Shown here: piece by piece, positions 1 through 9,024 of the stretch
Layout of the letters: each line of letters opens with the position of its first letter
Numbering within the stretch: the first letter of the stretch is position 1
From: Deltaproteobacteria bacterium RIFCSPLOWO2_12_FULL_60_19
GTDB lineage: Bacteria; Desulfobacterota; Binatia; UBA9968
NCBI GenBank assembly: GCA_001798595.1
Contig: MGSS01000102.1
Span: 1 to 62,659 of the forward strand
Direction of reading: 5' to 3'
DNA: 62,659 bases
Translations under genes and position numbers: made by a program
Notes under the pieces: generated by a model
Told to the model about the DNA's origin: nothing
Database searches by the model: none
The model's input: the letters and a program-made list of their open reading frames with translations, nothing else

Positions 1-875
1 ACCGTCAGGTTACAGGTCCAGGGACTCTCCTGCACCACCACCTTGTCGCCCAACGCCTTGACGACATCCTCCCTGGCCGCCGGGTTGAAGCCGCGGAACT
101 CGATCAGCGCCTGGCCGCTGCGGATCGAGGCGACCCGGGGCGCGGTATCCTTGATAAAGACGGCTTTGAAGCTGTCCAGGTAAGGCCGGTCTTTCATGTA
201 GTAGTTCGGGTTCTTCTTCCCTGTCCACTGCGCTCCCGGCACGTATTCGCCGAAGACGAACGGGCCGGTGCCCATGACGTTTTTTTCATACCAGCGCGGA
301 TCCTGTTTGAGCTTTTCCGCGCTGTAGATGAAATTCCACGGCGAGGCGAGATTGGCGCGGAACGAAGCAGAGGGATGCTTGAGGCGGAAGATCACCGTGT
401 TGGCGTCCGGCGCTTCGATCTTATCGACCGCGGCATACGACGCCTTGCGAGCGCTCGCTACGCCTTGAGGGGGAAAGATGATCTTGTCGTATGTCGCCTT
501 GACGTCGGCGGAAGTCAGCGTCGAGCCGTCGTGAAACTTGATTCCCTGCCGGATCTTACAGGTGTAGCTGAGGCCGTCTTTGGAGGGGCTGCAATCTTCG
601 GCCACGTCGCCGATGATCTTGGGATAGGCCTGCGGGTCGAAGCGCAGGAGCGTGCTGTAGTGAGGGCCCACCGGATGGAGCATGGCGAATGTGGTCTCGC
701 GATGGCCGTCGAACGAAGGCGGGGCCTCGCCCACGGCAAACACCAACTCCCCTCCCCGGCGCGGTTGCTCCGTCTGCGCGGCCCTGCCGGGCAGCGGCGA
801 AAACGCCAAGACCATCGCGATGACTGGGACCGCAATCCAAGCTGTAATCCAACCCGCCTTTTCAGCCTTTCTCAT
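1..875 (-). CDS. ABC transporter substrate-binding protein, peptide/nickel type (SBP_bac_5), 3'-truncated by window edge
   Basis: The gene reads leftward off the window. The ATG at 873-875 follows a strong GGAGGTG ribosome site. A Sec signal peptide (MRKAEKAGW, then a hydrophobic stretch ending near AAQ) is followed by a family-5 binding-protein fold: GGELVFAVGE at the mature start, a DPQAYPKIIGDVAE segment, and a TYTCKIRQGIKFHDGS-like block typical of DppA/OppA/NikA proteins. It should bind a ligand in the periplasm for an ABC importer, but the permease genes, if adjacent, lie outside the window. Ligand cannot be told from sequence. Confidence 0.9.
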   Translation of the reverse strand, partial: MRKAEKAGWITAWIAVPVIAMVLAFSPLPGRAAQTEQPRRGGELVFAVGEAPPSFDGHRETTFAMLHPVGPHYSTLLRFDPQAYPKIIGDVAEDCSPSKDGLSYTCKIRQGIKFHDGSTLTSADVKATYDKIIFPPQGVASARKASYAAVDKIEAPDANTVIFRLKHPSASFRANLASPWNFIYSAEKLKQDPRWYEKNVMGTGPFVFGEYVPGAQWTGKKNPNYYMKDRPYLDSFKAVFIKDTAPRVASIRSGQALIEFRGFNPAAREDVVKALGDKVVVQESPWTCNLT

Positions 876-1106
876 TGAACACCTCCGTTTGACGTTCCAC
901 GCGCACCTACCGCCGGCCCCACGCTCCATTGGCGCCCTAACACCTAGTCCATCTTACCCTGGAAAGTCAAGCATTGTTCCACAGGGTAGCGGTCCAGCAT
1001 CGTGGCATTTTGTAGTGGCTACCCTGTGTGGTCGCGCCTACATGCTTCGGCGAACCTGAGCGACTACCCTCTTCTTATCTTGCTTCTCCGAATCTCCATT
1101 GGTAAT

Positions 1107-1140
1107 AATGCCTCTACGCTTGTATGGGCTCAGAGGCATT
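1107..1140 (+). promoter_or_regulatory. Perfect 9-bp inverted repeat enclosing the ligase start codon
   Basis: AATGCCTCT (1107-1115) is exactly complemented by AGAGGCATT (1132-1140) with a 16-nt loop that contains the ATG at 1124. No Shine-Dalgarno sequence precedes this ATG and an in-frame stop at 1106-1108 rules out a start further upstream. The hairpin may modulate initiation, or may be a terminator-like structure followed by TTTTT-poor sequence; neither is shown. Confidence 0.5.
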
Positions 1141-2683
1141 TTTGGATTTACGGCCTGGCAACCTCATCGAACCGGTCAGCGGCCGACGGTGGGATGTTCA
1201 GGAGATTATCCGCCAGGTTGCGCTGCGCGTCCGGCGCTATGAGCAGGCGGGGATGGCGCCCGGCGACCGGGTGTTCATCCCCTACGGCAACCGGCTTGAA
1301 TTTTTCGCCGATCTGCTGGCCGTCTGGCGGCTCGGCGGCTCGGCGGCGCCGCTCGACGGCCGCCTCACGGCTTTTGAGATCGAGCAGCTCGCTCAAGCCG
1401 CCCGCCCGCGCTTTTTCCTTGTAGACGACACGCTCGACGCGCCGACGCTGGGTTTCCTCTCCCGCATGGACGCCAAAGTGTTGAACACTCTGGAAAACGA
1501 GCGCGGCGCGGGCACGGCCTCCGCTATCGAGCTACCGGCCGATCGCAGCTTTATAGATAATGAAGCGTTGATTCTCTTCACCTCCGGCTCGACCGGCAAT
1601 CCCAAAGGAGTCGTCCACACGCATCGCTCTTTGCACGCGCGCTGGGCGGCGCTCCGCGAACACGTCGGGCTTGAGGCGCTCGGGGAGACGCTCTGCGTCT
1701 TGCCGACCTACTTCGGCCACGGCCTCATCTGCAATTGCCTGTTTCCCTGGCTTGCGGGACAAAATCTGTTCATCACGCCCCCCTTCAGGCCGGATCTCGT
1801 CATGCAGTTGGGCGCGCTAATCGACGATCACAAGATCAGTTTCATGTCCTCGGTGCCCGCGGTGTGGCAGCTCGCGCTCCGAGTCTCCCGGCCGCCGGCG
1901 CGCGGCACGCTCAAGCAGGTCCACTGCGGCTCGGCCCCGTTGACCGCCCGCTTTTGGAAAGAGATTCAGGGTTGGTGCTCGACGGAGAAAGTTTGGAACG
2001 CTTACGGGATCACCGAGACCGGAAGCTGGACCGCCGGAACGAGCCTCGGTGAATTTGTCCCCGAAGACGGCCTGATCGGCAAGCCGTGGGGCGCGGTGAT
2101 TAAAATCTTCACGACCTCGGACACCGCCATGCCGCCGGCGGCCGAGTTGGAGTGCAAGAGCGGCGACTCCGGCTCGGTCTGGATCCGGACGCCCGCGCTG
2201 ATGCGCGGCTATCTCAACCGCGACGATCTCACGCGCCAAGCGATCTGCGAGGGTTGGTTCCTGACCGGCGACATCGGCCGGATCGACGACCGCGGGCTCC
2301 TCTATCTTCAAGGAAGGGAGCGCGAAGAGATCAACAAAGGGGGCGTCAAAGTCTATCCCGCGGACATCGACGCCGTCGTCGCGCGCTTCGAGCAGGCGGC
2401 GGATGCGGTCGCCTTCGGGATCGACGATCCGGTTTACGGCCAGGACATCGGCCTGGCGCTGGTGCTGCGAAACAGCGATGCGGCGATTATCCGGGAACTC
2501 TACGCCTGGATGCAGCGCCATCTGGCGCAGCATAAGATGCCGAAGCGCTGGTATCTCATGGACTCGATTCCGCGCCGGTCCAACGGCAAGGTCAACCGCG
2601 CCGCGGTCGGGGAGCATTGCGCAAAGTCCACGCCGCTCGACCTCCGCGCCATCATGCAGAGCGGCGCAGGCAAGCAGCCCTGA
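1124..2683 (+). CDS. AMP-dependent acyl/aryl-CoA synthetase-like adenylate-forming enzyme
   Basis: A 519-residue member of the ANL adenylating superfamily, which makes acyl-adenylates and usually CoA thioesters. The P-loop-like motif LFTSGSTGNPKG lies near residues 151-162, the A5-type YGITETGSW near 310, the A7-type GWFLTGDIGR and hinge block near 395-410, KGG of the A8 region follows, and the A10 lysine sits in SNGKVNRA near 490. A small acyl carrier protein gene starts 30 bp downstream, so it may load the carrier rather than CoA. The likely substrate is a carboxylic acid, perhaps aromatic given the surrounding decarboxylases; this is inference. The ATG used is the only possible start because of an upstream in-frame stop. 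Confidence 0.9.
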   Translation: MGSEAFLDLRPGNLIEPVSGRRWDVQEIIRQVALRVRRYEQAGMAPGDRVFIPYGNRLEFFADLLAVWRLGGSAAPLDGRLTAFEIEQLAQAARPRFFLVDDTLDAPTLGFLSRMDAKVLNTLENERGAGTASAIELPADRSFIDNEALILFTSGSTGNPKGVVHTHRSLHARWAALREHVGLEALGETLCVLPTYFGHGLICNCLFPWLAGQNLFITPPFRPDLVMQLGALIDDHKISFMSSVPAVWQLALRVSRPPARGTLKQVHCGSAPLTARFWKEIQGWCSTEKVWNAYGITETGSWTAGTSLGEFVPEDGLIGKPWGAVIKIFTTSDTAMPPAAELECKSGDSGSVWIRTPALMRGYLNRDDLTRQAICEGWFLTGDIGRIDDRGLLYLQGREREEINKGGVKVYPADIDAVVARFEQAADAVAFGIDDPVYGQDIGLALVLRNSDAAIIRELYAWMQRHLAQHKMPKRWYLMDSIPRRSNGKVNRAAVGEHCAKSTPLDLRAIMQSGAGKQP

Positions 2684-2713
2684 CGGCCAAAAAACACGCA
2701 CCCCGGGAGTATC

Positions 2714-2980
2714 ATGAACAGCTTGAACGATCGACCACAGCGAAAAGCGGCCCTCATCGAATTTCTCCGCACCATCCAGCGGCCGGATCGTCCGATCGAG
2801 GCGATTCCCGAGAACCAGGAACTGGTCGAGTCGGGACTGATCGATTCGCTGGCGCTGCTCCAGATCGTGAGTTATCTCGAAGAGACCTACCGGATCGACT
2901 TCCGCGAACGAGGCGTCAACCCCTCCGACTTAGGCTCCGTCGGCGCGATTCTCGACCTGATCGAGCGCGGCGGGGGATGA
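2714..2980 (+). CDS. Acyl carrier protein (phosphopantetheine-binding)
   Basis: An 88-residue carrier protein. The 4'-phosphopantetheine attachment serine is in the motif ESGLIDSLALLQIV (about residues 37-50), where DSL is the family hallmark. The rest is an acidic helical bundle. A GGGAG site lies about 7 nt before the ATG. It follows the adenylating enzyme by 30 bp in the same direction, so the two likely form an activation-and-carrier pair. Confidence 0.88.
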   Translation: MNSLNDRPQRKAALIEFLRTIQRPDRPIEAIPENQELVESGLIDSLALLQIVSYLEETYRIDFRERGVNPSDLGSVGAILDLIERGGG

Positions 2981-3108
2981 CGAAGATAGTGTGGTGTTGC
3001 ACAACTTTGTTATCAATTCCGACCGTCATTTCAGCCGAGTCAGCCTGAGGCTGACGAGAGCCGGAGTCGAGGAAGTTATGTAGGGGCGCGATGAATCGCG
3101 TCCATACT

Positions 3109-3194
3109 GGATTCCCGCTTGCGCGGGAATGACGGAAGGGATATGGATTCCCGCTGGAGCCTGCCCTCGACTCCGATCGGGGGCGGGAATGACG
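3109..3194. repeat. Two adjacent palindromic REP-like units with ATTCCCGC / GCGGGAAT ends
   Basis: The 275-bp gap before the flavin-reductase gene holds two inverted-repeat units. The first (about 3117-3133) is TGGATTCCCGC-TTG-CGCGGGAATGAC; the second (about 3143-3194) has the same arms with a longer loop. The arms resemble the widespread TGGATTCCCGC...GCGGGAATGAC intergenic repeats of Proteobacteria. Further GC-rich imperfect dyads lie at 3030-3110. No gene is seen between 2981 and 3255. Confidence 0.7.
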
Positions 3195-3255
3195 CTGGCG
3201 GCACTGCGACTGTTTCGTCGAACTTCGAGACGGGACGCCATAAGGAGACCCGAAG

Positions 3256-3897
3256 TTGGATTGGCAAGAGCCCGACATGTTCGAGCCCGTAGCGCACGGC
3301 AACAAGCCCTTCGGCGTGCGGATTCCCTCGCTGGTGGTCAGCCGGGGAAAGAACGATCAACTCAATTTTCTCACCGCGATGTGGTTTACTCCCACCGGCT
3401 CCGAGCCTTCCCGGATGGTCGTGGGGATTCTTAAAAGAACTCTCACGTACAGGCTGATCCTCGAGCGCGGGGAGTTCGTCATGAGCGCGCCGACCGACAA
3501 AATGATGGACGCCGTCGTTTTCGCCGGCTATATCTCGGGACACGACGTGGACAAGTGGAAGGCGACCGGACTCACGCCGGTCAAGCCGTCGAAGGTCTCC
3601 GTGCCGCTGATCGGCGAAGCGATCGCCAACGTGGAGTACCGGTTGGTTCGGCAGATCCCGTTCGACGATGAGCTGGACCTCTTCGTCGGAGAGGCACTGG
3701 CGACCCACATGCGCAAAGGGGCGATGGAGGGCGAGCTGTACCGCGAAGATTCCGACCCCCTGCTTTACATGGGGACCAAATACGATCCCGCAGGCAAATC
3801 GCTCGGAAAATTTTACACCCATCTGGGTAGGATCGAGCGGGCCGACTATGATTCGCCGCTGCTCAAGAAATATCTCGGACGGCAAAAGCCGCGATGA
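3256..3897 (+). CDS. Flavin reductase-like FMN-binding split-barrel protein
   Basis: 213 residues with the flavin-reductase split-barrel pattern: an early LNFLTAMWFTPTG strand pair, a VVGILKRTLTY segment, and ERGEFVMSAPT. Such proteins bind FMN and either reduce it for partner oxygenases or act as oxidoreductases. The start is TTG at 3256, chosen because AAGGAGA at 3242-3248 is correctly spaced and no ATG is better placed. It stands alone between a repeat-filled gap and the ABC operon, so its partner is unknown. Confidence 0.75.
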   Translation: MDWQEPDMFEPVAHGNKPFGVRIPSLVVSRGKNDQLNFLTAMWFTPTGSEPSRMVVGILKRTLTYRLILERGEFVMSAPTDKMMDAVVFAGYISGHDVDKWKATGLTPVKPSKVSVPLIGEAIANVEYRLVRQIPFDDELDLFVGEALATHMRKGAMEGELYREDSDPLLYMGTKYDPAGKSLGKFYTHLGRIERADYDSPLLKKYLGRQKPR

Positions 3898-3977
3898 AGC
3901 GATCCCTATGGCCTCCCTTGACAGAAAATGTTACGCGCCATACGCTGTGCCATAACTTTAAAAGAGGAGAGCTTTGT

Positions 3978-5006
3978 ATGAAACACCATGTCCTCGTAAG
4001 ACGCGCGGCGGTTTTGTTTGGGCTGCTTCTGAGCCTGACCGCCCCGCAGGGCCTCCGCGCCCAGGCCGACCACACGGCCAGGCTGGTGGAGGGCGCGAAA
4101 AAGGAGGGCAAGCTCGTCTGGTACACCTCCATGAACATCACCGAGTCCAAGCCCCTCCTGGACGACTTCGAGAAGCAATATCCGTTCATCAAGACCGATC
4201 TCTTTCGCGCCAGCGGCGAGAAGATCCAAAACCGCGTGGTCACCGAGGTTCGCGCCGGCCGATGGGATTTCGACCTCGCCGCGATCAGCGAGATCGGCAC
4301 GCTGGTAGAGCACAAAGCGATCGGCCCCTACGTCTCGCCCGAATCCAAGGCCTATATCAAAGAGCTGAAGGACGCAGAGGGCGGTTACTGGACCGGGATC
4401 TACACCAACTACTTCGTCCCCGGCTATAACACGCGGATGGTGAGCGCCGCCGAGGCGCCCAAGCGCTGGGAGGACTTCCTCGACCCAAAGTGGAAGGGGA
4501 AAATCTCGATCGACCAGGAGGAGTATCCCTGGTATGTGACGCTGCTGGCGGCCTGGGGCAAGGAGAGAACGGACAAATACATGGGGGCGCTGGCGAAGCA
4601 AGGCATCCAGTGGCGCAAGGGGCACACGCTGATCGCCCAGTTGATGGGGGCGGGAGAATTTCCGTTGGCCATTGTTTACGCCCACCGCGTAGAATCGGAC
4701 CGAAAAAAGGGCGCGCCGATCGACTGGGTGAATACGGTCGATCCGATCGTCGTCTCCGTCAACTCGGTGGGCCTCAGCGCCAAACCCAACAATCCGAACG
4801 CCGCCAAACTCTTTATCGACTTTGTCCTCTCGAAAAAATCCCAGGAGAAGATCCGCTCCTACAACCGGGTGCCGGCGCGCGCGGACGTGGAGCCGCCCTC
4901 GCCCAAAATGGAGCAGTCGAAGCTCAAGCTGCGCGTGGTGCCCCACGACACGGCGACCCGCTATAACGAGTACGTGAGAGATTTCAGGGCCATATTCGGC
5001 CTGTAA
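3978..5006 (+). CDS. Extracellular solute-binding protein, family 1 (iron(III)/spermidine type)
   Basis: About 342 residues. The ATG at 3978 follows GAGGAGA and opens a signal peptide ending near LRAQA; an open frame from 3894 is probably non-coding. The mature protein begins with the family-typical EGAKKEGKLVWYTSMN and contains RWEDFLDPKWKGKISID, the lobe motif of FbpA-like binding proteins. It is first in an operon with a second binding protein, fused permease and ATPase. The ligand is uncertain: the family covers Fe(III), thiamine, phosphonate and organic anions. Confidence 0.88.
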   Translation: MKHHVLVRRAAVLFGLLLSLTAPQGLRAQADHTARLVEGAKKEGKLVWYTSMNITESKPLLDDFEKQYPFIKTDLFRASGEKIQNRVVTEVRAGRWDFDLAAISEIGTLVEHKAIGPYVSPESKAYIKELKDAEGGYWTGIYTNYFVPGYNTRMVSAAEAPKRWEDFLDPKWKGKISIDQEEYPWYVTLLAAWGKERTDKYMGALAKQGIQWRKGHTLIAQLMGAGEFPLAIVYAHRVESDRKKGAPIDWVNTVDPIVVSVNSVGLSAKPNNPNAAKLFIDFVLSKKSQEKIRSYNRVPARADVEPPSPKMEQSKLKLRVVPHDTATRYNEYVRDFRAIFGL

Positions 5007-5035
5007 ACCGATTCGCGGAAAAGGAGAAAACAAAA

Positions 5036-6205
5036 ATGGCGCGGAGCAAGATGGGATTGGCTGCCTTCCTATTATTGTCGGCGCTTCTCACAATCGCGCC
5101 CGGGGCGGCGTTTTCAGCCGCCGCGCCGCTGCCGAAGGCGACCCAGGAGATGCTCAAGAAGCTCAGGCTCGAGTCGAGCATTATGTCCGGTCTCGACAAA
5201 GAGCTTGAGGTGCCGAAAGCCTGGATGGATGGGGCGAGGAAAGAGGGCAAGGTGCGCGTATTCTCCACCATCGACCCGCCGCAGTTCGAGGTGCTCTCCG
5301 CTCCCTTCAAAGAGCGCTTCCCGTTCATCGCTATCGAGTACAACCGCGCGAGCCACGAGGACCGGGCGATCCGCACGCTGGTCGCCTACAAAAACAAAAA
5401 AATCGTCACCGACGTTCTGACCGGCGTGGGCGGCAGCTTCTTCATGTTCCGGGAGGCCGGCGCTTTCGAGGACTTGAGAAACATACCGAACTGGAAGAAC
5501 AACCCGCCCGACACCAGCGACCACGACGGACTCTGGGTCGGCATGCACATGCGCCACTGGTGCATGGCCTACAACACCAAGCAGCTGAAGAAGGAAGATG
5601 TGCCCAAGAAGTGGGAGGATTTTCTCACCAATCCGATATGGCGGAACGGCAACCTCGCGCTGGGCAACCGCCCGCAGCTATGGTCGCTCCAGCTCTGGAA
5701 GGCCAAAGGCGAGAAATGGACGAAAGATTTTCTCACCAGGCTCTTTAGCGAGGTCAAACCGCAGCTGCGCCGGGAAGGCATGAACGCCATGCTGGAATTG
5801 CTGGCGGCGGGAGAGTTCTACGGCAGCATTCCGTCGGCGGAGTACCGCACCCACCAAAAAGTTCTCGATGGCGCTCCCATCAGCTACACCTGCCCCGAGC
5901 CCGTTCCGGTCGCCGTCTCGGAGATGGCGGTGCTCAAGGGCGCGCCGAACATCAACAGCGCCCGCGTGTTTGTGAATTGGTTTTTGAGCAAGGAAGGCCA
6001 GATCGCCCAGTACATCTCCGACTTCGCCCCGCCGGTCCACAAGGATCTGCGCCGTAAGGAGTTTCTCCCCTTCGCCGACCAGATCGTCGGCAAGCAGAGC
6101 GCCTTCAGAGATCCGGCTTTAGAGTTGGAAGTCCAGCCGAAACTGCTCGAGTTCTGGGACGAGCTTTGGCTCAAAAGCGGAGGAAGACGGCGCGGCAAAT
6201 CGTAA
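5036..6205 (+). CDS. Second extracellular solute-binding protein of the same operon
   Basis: 389 residues with a signal peptide ending near FSAAAP. The core carries ARKEGKVRVFSTIDPPQFEVL, KWEDFLTNPIWRNGNLAL and a terminal WDELWLKSG. It shares fold and motifs with its upstream neighbour but is clearly divergent, so the importer may use two receptors with different ligands. The stop codon overlaps the permease ATG (TAATG), indicating translational coupling. AAAGGAGAAAAC precedes the start. Confidence 0.88.
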   Translation: MARSKMGLAAFLLLSALLTIAPGAAFSAAAPLPKATQEMLKKLRLESSIMSGLDKELEVPKAWMDGARKEGKVRVFSTIDPPQFEVLSAPFKERFPFIAIEYNRASHEDRAIRTLVAYKNKKIVTDVLTGVGGSFFMFREAGAFEDLRNIPNWKNNPPDTSDHDGLWVGMHMRHWCMAYNTKQLKKEDVPKKWEDFLTNPIWRNGNLALGNRPQLWSLQLWKAKGEKWTKDFLTRLFSEVKPQLRREGMNAMLELLAAGEFYGSIPSAEYRTHQKVLDGAPISYTCPEPVPVAVSEMAVLKGAPNINSARVFVNWFLSKEGQIAQYISDFAPPVHKDLRRKEFLPFADQIVGKQSAFRDPALELEVQPKLLEFWDELWLKSGGRRRGKS

Positions 6206-7926
6206 TGGGAGAGACTCTCCGGTTACACCTCTGGCAGCACGGAATTTTTCTCCTCATCCTGTTTCTCGTGCTGGCCCCCCTCGCCTTTCTTATCCTGGGA
6301 AGCTTCAGCACGGCGCGCCTGCCGGGGGACTTTTCCCTCGATGCGATGGGGCTCGTCAACTATATCAAGGTCTACTCCGACCCCGGGACCTTCGAGATAT
6401 TCTCCAATACCGTGATCTACGTCGCGGGCAGCACGGCCTTGGCTCTTGCTCTGGCAGTCTCGCTCGCGTGGCTCGTCGAGCGGACCAACATGCCCGGAAA
6501 AGTGCTCGTCTATGCGGGCGTTCCGATGACCCTGGCCGTGCCGGGCATGCTGCAGGCCATGGCGTGGGTTCTGCTTCTCAGCCCGCGCATCGGTTTTATC
6601 AACCAGCTATTAAAAGATATTTTCGGCCCGGAGACGCCGATCATCGACGTTTACTCCCTTGGCGGCATGGTCTTCCTCGAAGGTCTTAGACTCGTGCCCA
6701 CGGCCTTTCTGATGCTCGTGCCGCTCATGCGCAGCATGGACCCGACTCTGGAAGAGGCCGCGGCGGTTTCCGGGGCGCGGCCGCTCTCTACGCTCCGCAA
6801 GGTCACGTTGCGCCTGTTGGCTCCCGCGTTGGTGGCGGTGATGATCTACCAGGCGATGACCGCGCTGGAGGTTTTTGAGATTCCCGGCATTCTGGGACTT
6901 CCCGCCGGCATCTACGTCTTCAGCACCAAGATTTACGCGATCGTGCGCACGGCGACCTTCATGCCGGTCTACGGCCAGGCCAACGCGCTGGCTATGGTTT
7001 ATCTCTTCATCGCCGTCGCGACCACCTTTTTCTACACCCGGATGATCGGCCGCGCGGAGCGATACGCCGTCATCACGGGGAAAGGCTACCGGCCGCGCCA
7101 GCTCGATTTGGGGAAATGGAAAATCCCGGCGCTGGGATGCGCGCTGCTGTTTCTGTTTCTCTCGATCGTGCTCCCCTTTCTGGTTTTCCTTTACGCTTCT
7201 TTCCTGCCGTATCTTCAGGCGCCGTCGTGGAACGTCCTGAAGGCCTTGACGCTGAAGAACTACCGCTTGCTGGCCGAATACGGCGAGGTCGGGTCGGCGC
7301 TGAAAAATACGGTTCTGATGGTCGGAGCCACGGCCACGGCCACGGTCGTGCTGTCGTTTTTAGTTTCGCTCGTCGTCATACGCAGCAAGTTCTGGGGACG
7401 AAAGCTCCTCGACCAGATGGCCTTCATGCCGCATGCCATTCCCGGCATCGTCATGGGCATCGCGTTTTTCTGGCTCTTTCTCAAAATCGACTTTCTGCCG
7501 CTCTATGGCACCATCTGGGCGATTTCGATCGGCTTTACGATCAGCTTTCTCGCCTATGGCACGCGCTCGATGAACGCCGCCCTGCTCCAGATCCACAAAG
7601 AGCTGGAAGAGGCGGCCTACGTGAGCGGCGCGCCGCCGTGGCGCACGATGTGGCGGATTTTTGTCCCGCTGATGATGCCGACTCTGGTGGGCGTCTGGAT
7701 CTGGGTGGTGCTCCATGCCGTGCGCATCGCCGGCATGCCGCTGATGCTTTACGAAGGCCCCAAAAATCAGGTGCTGGCGATTCTTATCTGGAATATGTGG
7801 GATGAAGGCTACGTTCCCGCGGTGGCGGCGATCGGCACGCTGCTCATGATCGTGCTCTTGTTGCTCACGCTCGCCGTCCGTCTCCTGGGCTTCCGCAGGC
7901 AGACCATGCAGATCGGGGGAACATGA
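6205..7926 (+). CDS. Fused double-domain ABC permease (FbpB/thiamine type)
   Basis: About 573 residues with some 12 predicted membrane segments, that is two permease halves joined in one chain. Each half has the EAA cytoplasmic loop contacting the ATPase: EEAAAVSGARPLSTL near residue 195 and EEAAYVSGAPPWRTM near 460. The ATG at 6205 overlaps the stop of the preceding binding protein; an upstream TTG in frame (6166) is less likely. The 3' end overlaps the ATPase start by ATGA. Confidence 0.92.
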   Translation: MGETLRLHLWQHGIFLLILFLVLAPLAFLILGSFSTARLPGDFSLDAMGLVNYIKVYSDPGTFEIFSNTVIYVAGSTALALALAVSLAWLVERTNMPGKVLVYAGVPMTLAVPGMLQAMAWVLLLSPRIGFINQLLKDIFGPETPIIDVYSLGGMVFLEGLRLVPTAFLMLVPLMRSMDPTLEEAAAVSGARPLSTLRKVTLRLLAPALVAVMIYQAMTALEVFEIPGILGLPAGIYVFSTKIYAIVRTATFMPVYGQANALAMVYLFIAVATTFFYTRMIGRAERYAVITGKGYRPRQLDLGKWKIPALGCALLFLFLSIVLPFLVFLYASFLPYLQAPSWNVLKALTLKNYRLLAEYGEVGSALKNTVLMVGATATATVVLSFLVSLVVIRSKFWGRKLLDQMAFMPHAIPGIVMGIAFFWLFLKIDFLPLYGTIWAISIGFTISFLAYGTRSMNAALLQIHKELEEAAYVSGAPPWRTMWRIFVPLMMPTLVGVWIWVVLHAVRIAGMPLMLYEGPKNQVLAILIWNMWDEGYVPAVAAIGTLLMIVLLLLTLAVRLLGFRRQTMQIGGT

Positions 7927-9011
7927 TTCGGATCGAACAGCTTCACGTGCGCTATCGGACGGAGCGCGGCGAGGTGTACGCGGTGCGCGGCATTGACTTG
8001 AACGTCAAGCAAGGACAGTTTTTCACTCTGCTCGGGCCGAGCGGCTGCGGCAAAACGACGACTTTGCGGTCGGTGGCGGGCCTGGAAAAGCCGACGGCGG
8101 GAGAAATCTACGTCGGCGACGAGATCGTCTTCTCCTCGGTGAAGGGGCTCTCGGTTCCGCCGTACAAGCGGGACATCGGGATGGTTTTTCAGTCCTATGC
8201 CATCTGGCCGCACTTAAACGTTTTTGAAAACGTCGCCTTTCCTTTACGGGAGATGAAAAAGAGAGTTGCCCAGGACGAGATCCGCTCTCGGGTGCGCACG
8301 GCGCTCTCCCTGGTGCAGCTCGAAGGGCTTGAGGATCGCCCCGCGCCGTTTTTAAGCGGGGGCCAGCAGCAGCGCCTCGCCCTGGCGCGCGCCCTGGTGA
8401 GGGAGCCGCGCGTGCTGCTTCTGGACGAGCCGTTGAGCAATCTTGACGCGAAGCTCAGGGAAGAGACGCGCGTCGAGCTGCGCGAGTTGGTCAAGCGCCT
8501 GGGCATCACGACGCTCTACGTCACGCACGACCAGCTGGAGGCGCTCACGATGTCCGACGTCGTCGCCGTCATGGACGGGGGCAACATCGTCCAAGAGGGA
8601 TCGCCGGTCGAGATCTATCGCGCGCCGCGGGACAGATTCGTCGCCAACTTCATCGGCCTCAGCAACTTTCTCGAAGGGCGGGTCACAAAGGTCGGCCGTC
8701 TGGGCGAAGTCGAAAGCTCCGGCGCGACGCTCAAGTGCGTGCTCCCCGACGGCGTCGCGACGGGAGATTCCGTGATCGTGGTGATCCGGCCGGAGGATTT
8801 AAATCTTTACACCGGCGCGGCAACACAGAACGACAATATTCTCGAAGGCAAGATCGAGGCGCTGATCTTCATGGGAGACACGCTGGAGTGCCAGGTGGCG
8901 GTGGGCAAACAAATCATCCGCATCAAGCTCCATCCCTCCTCACCGGCCGCGCGCGGCGAGACGGTGCGGCTGCAGCTTCCCGCCGAGAGCTGCCGCGCCC
9001 TGCGCGCTTGA
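7923..9011 (+). CDS. ABC transporter ATP-binding protein (FbpC/PotA family)
   Basis: 362 residues. Walker A GPSGCGKTT is at 38-46, the Q-loop VFQSYAIWPH near 86-95, signature LSGGQQQRLALARAL near 143, Walker B VLLLDEPLSNLD next, and the H-loop THDQLEAL follows. Residues beyond about 285 form a TOBE-type ligand/regulatory domain. It overlaps the permease by 4 nt and powers uptake through that permease. It is the only such ATPase in the window and could also serve the ATPase-less system at 51207-53984. Confidence 0.94.
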   Translation: MIRIEQLHVRYRTERGEVYAVRGIDLNVKQGQFFTLLGPSGCGKTTTLRSVAGLEKPTAGEIYVGDEIVFSSVKGLSVPPYKRDIGMVFQSYAIWPHLNVFENVAFPLREMKKRVAQDEIRSRVRTALSLVQLEGLEDRPAPFLSGGQQQRLALARALVREPRVLLLDEPLSNLDAKLREETRVELRELVKRLGITTLYVTHDQLEALTMSDVVAVMDGGNIVQEGSPVEIYRAPRDRFVANFIGLSNFLEGRVTKVGRLGEVESSGATLKCVLPDGVATGDSVIVVIRPEDLNLYTGAATQNDNILEGKIEALIFMGDTLECQVAVGKQIIRIKLHPSSPAARGETVRLQLPAESCRALRA

Positions 9012-9024
9012 AGGAACTTTGAAT

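Noticed and set aside
1817-2701. Long open frame on the strand opposite the ligase
   Set aside because: High-GC antisense shadow with Arg/Asp/Val-rich composition; the plus strand carries all ligase motifs.
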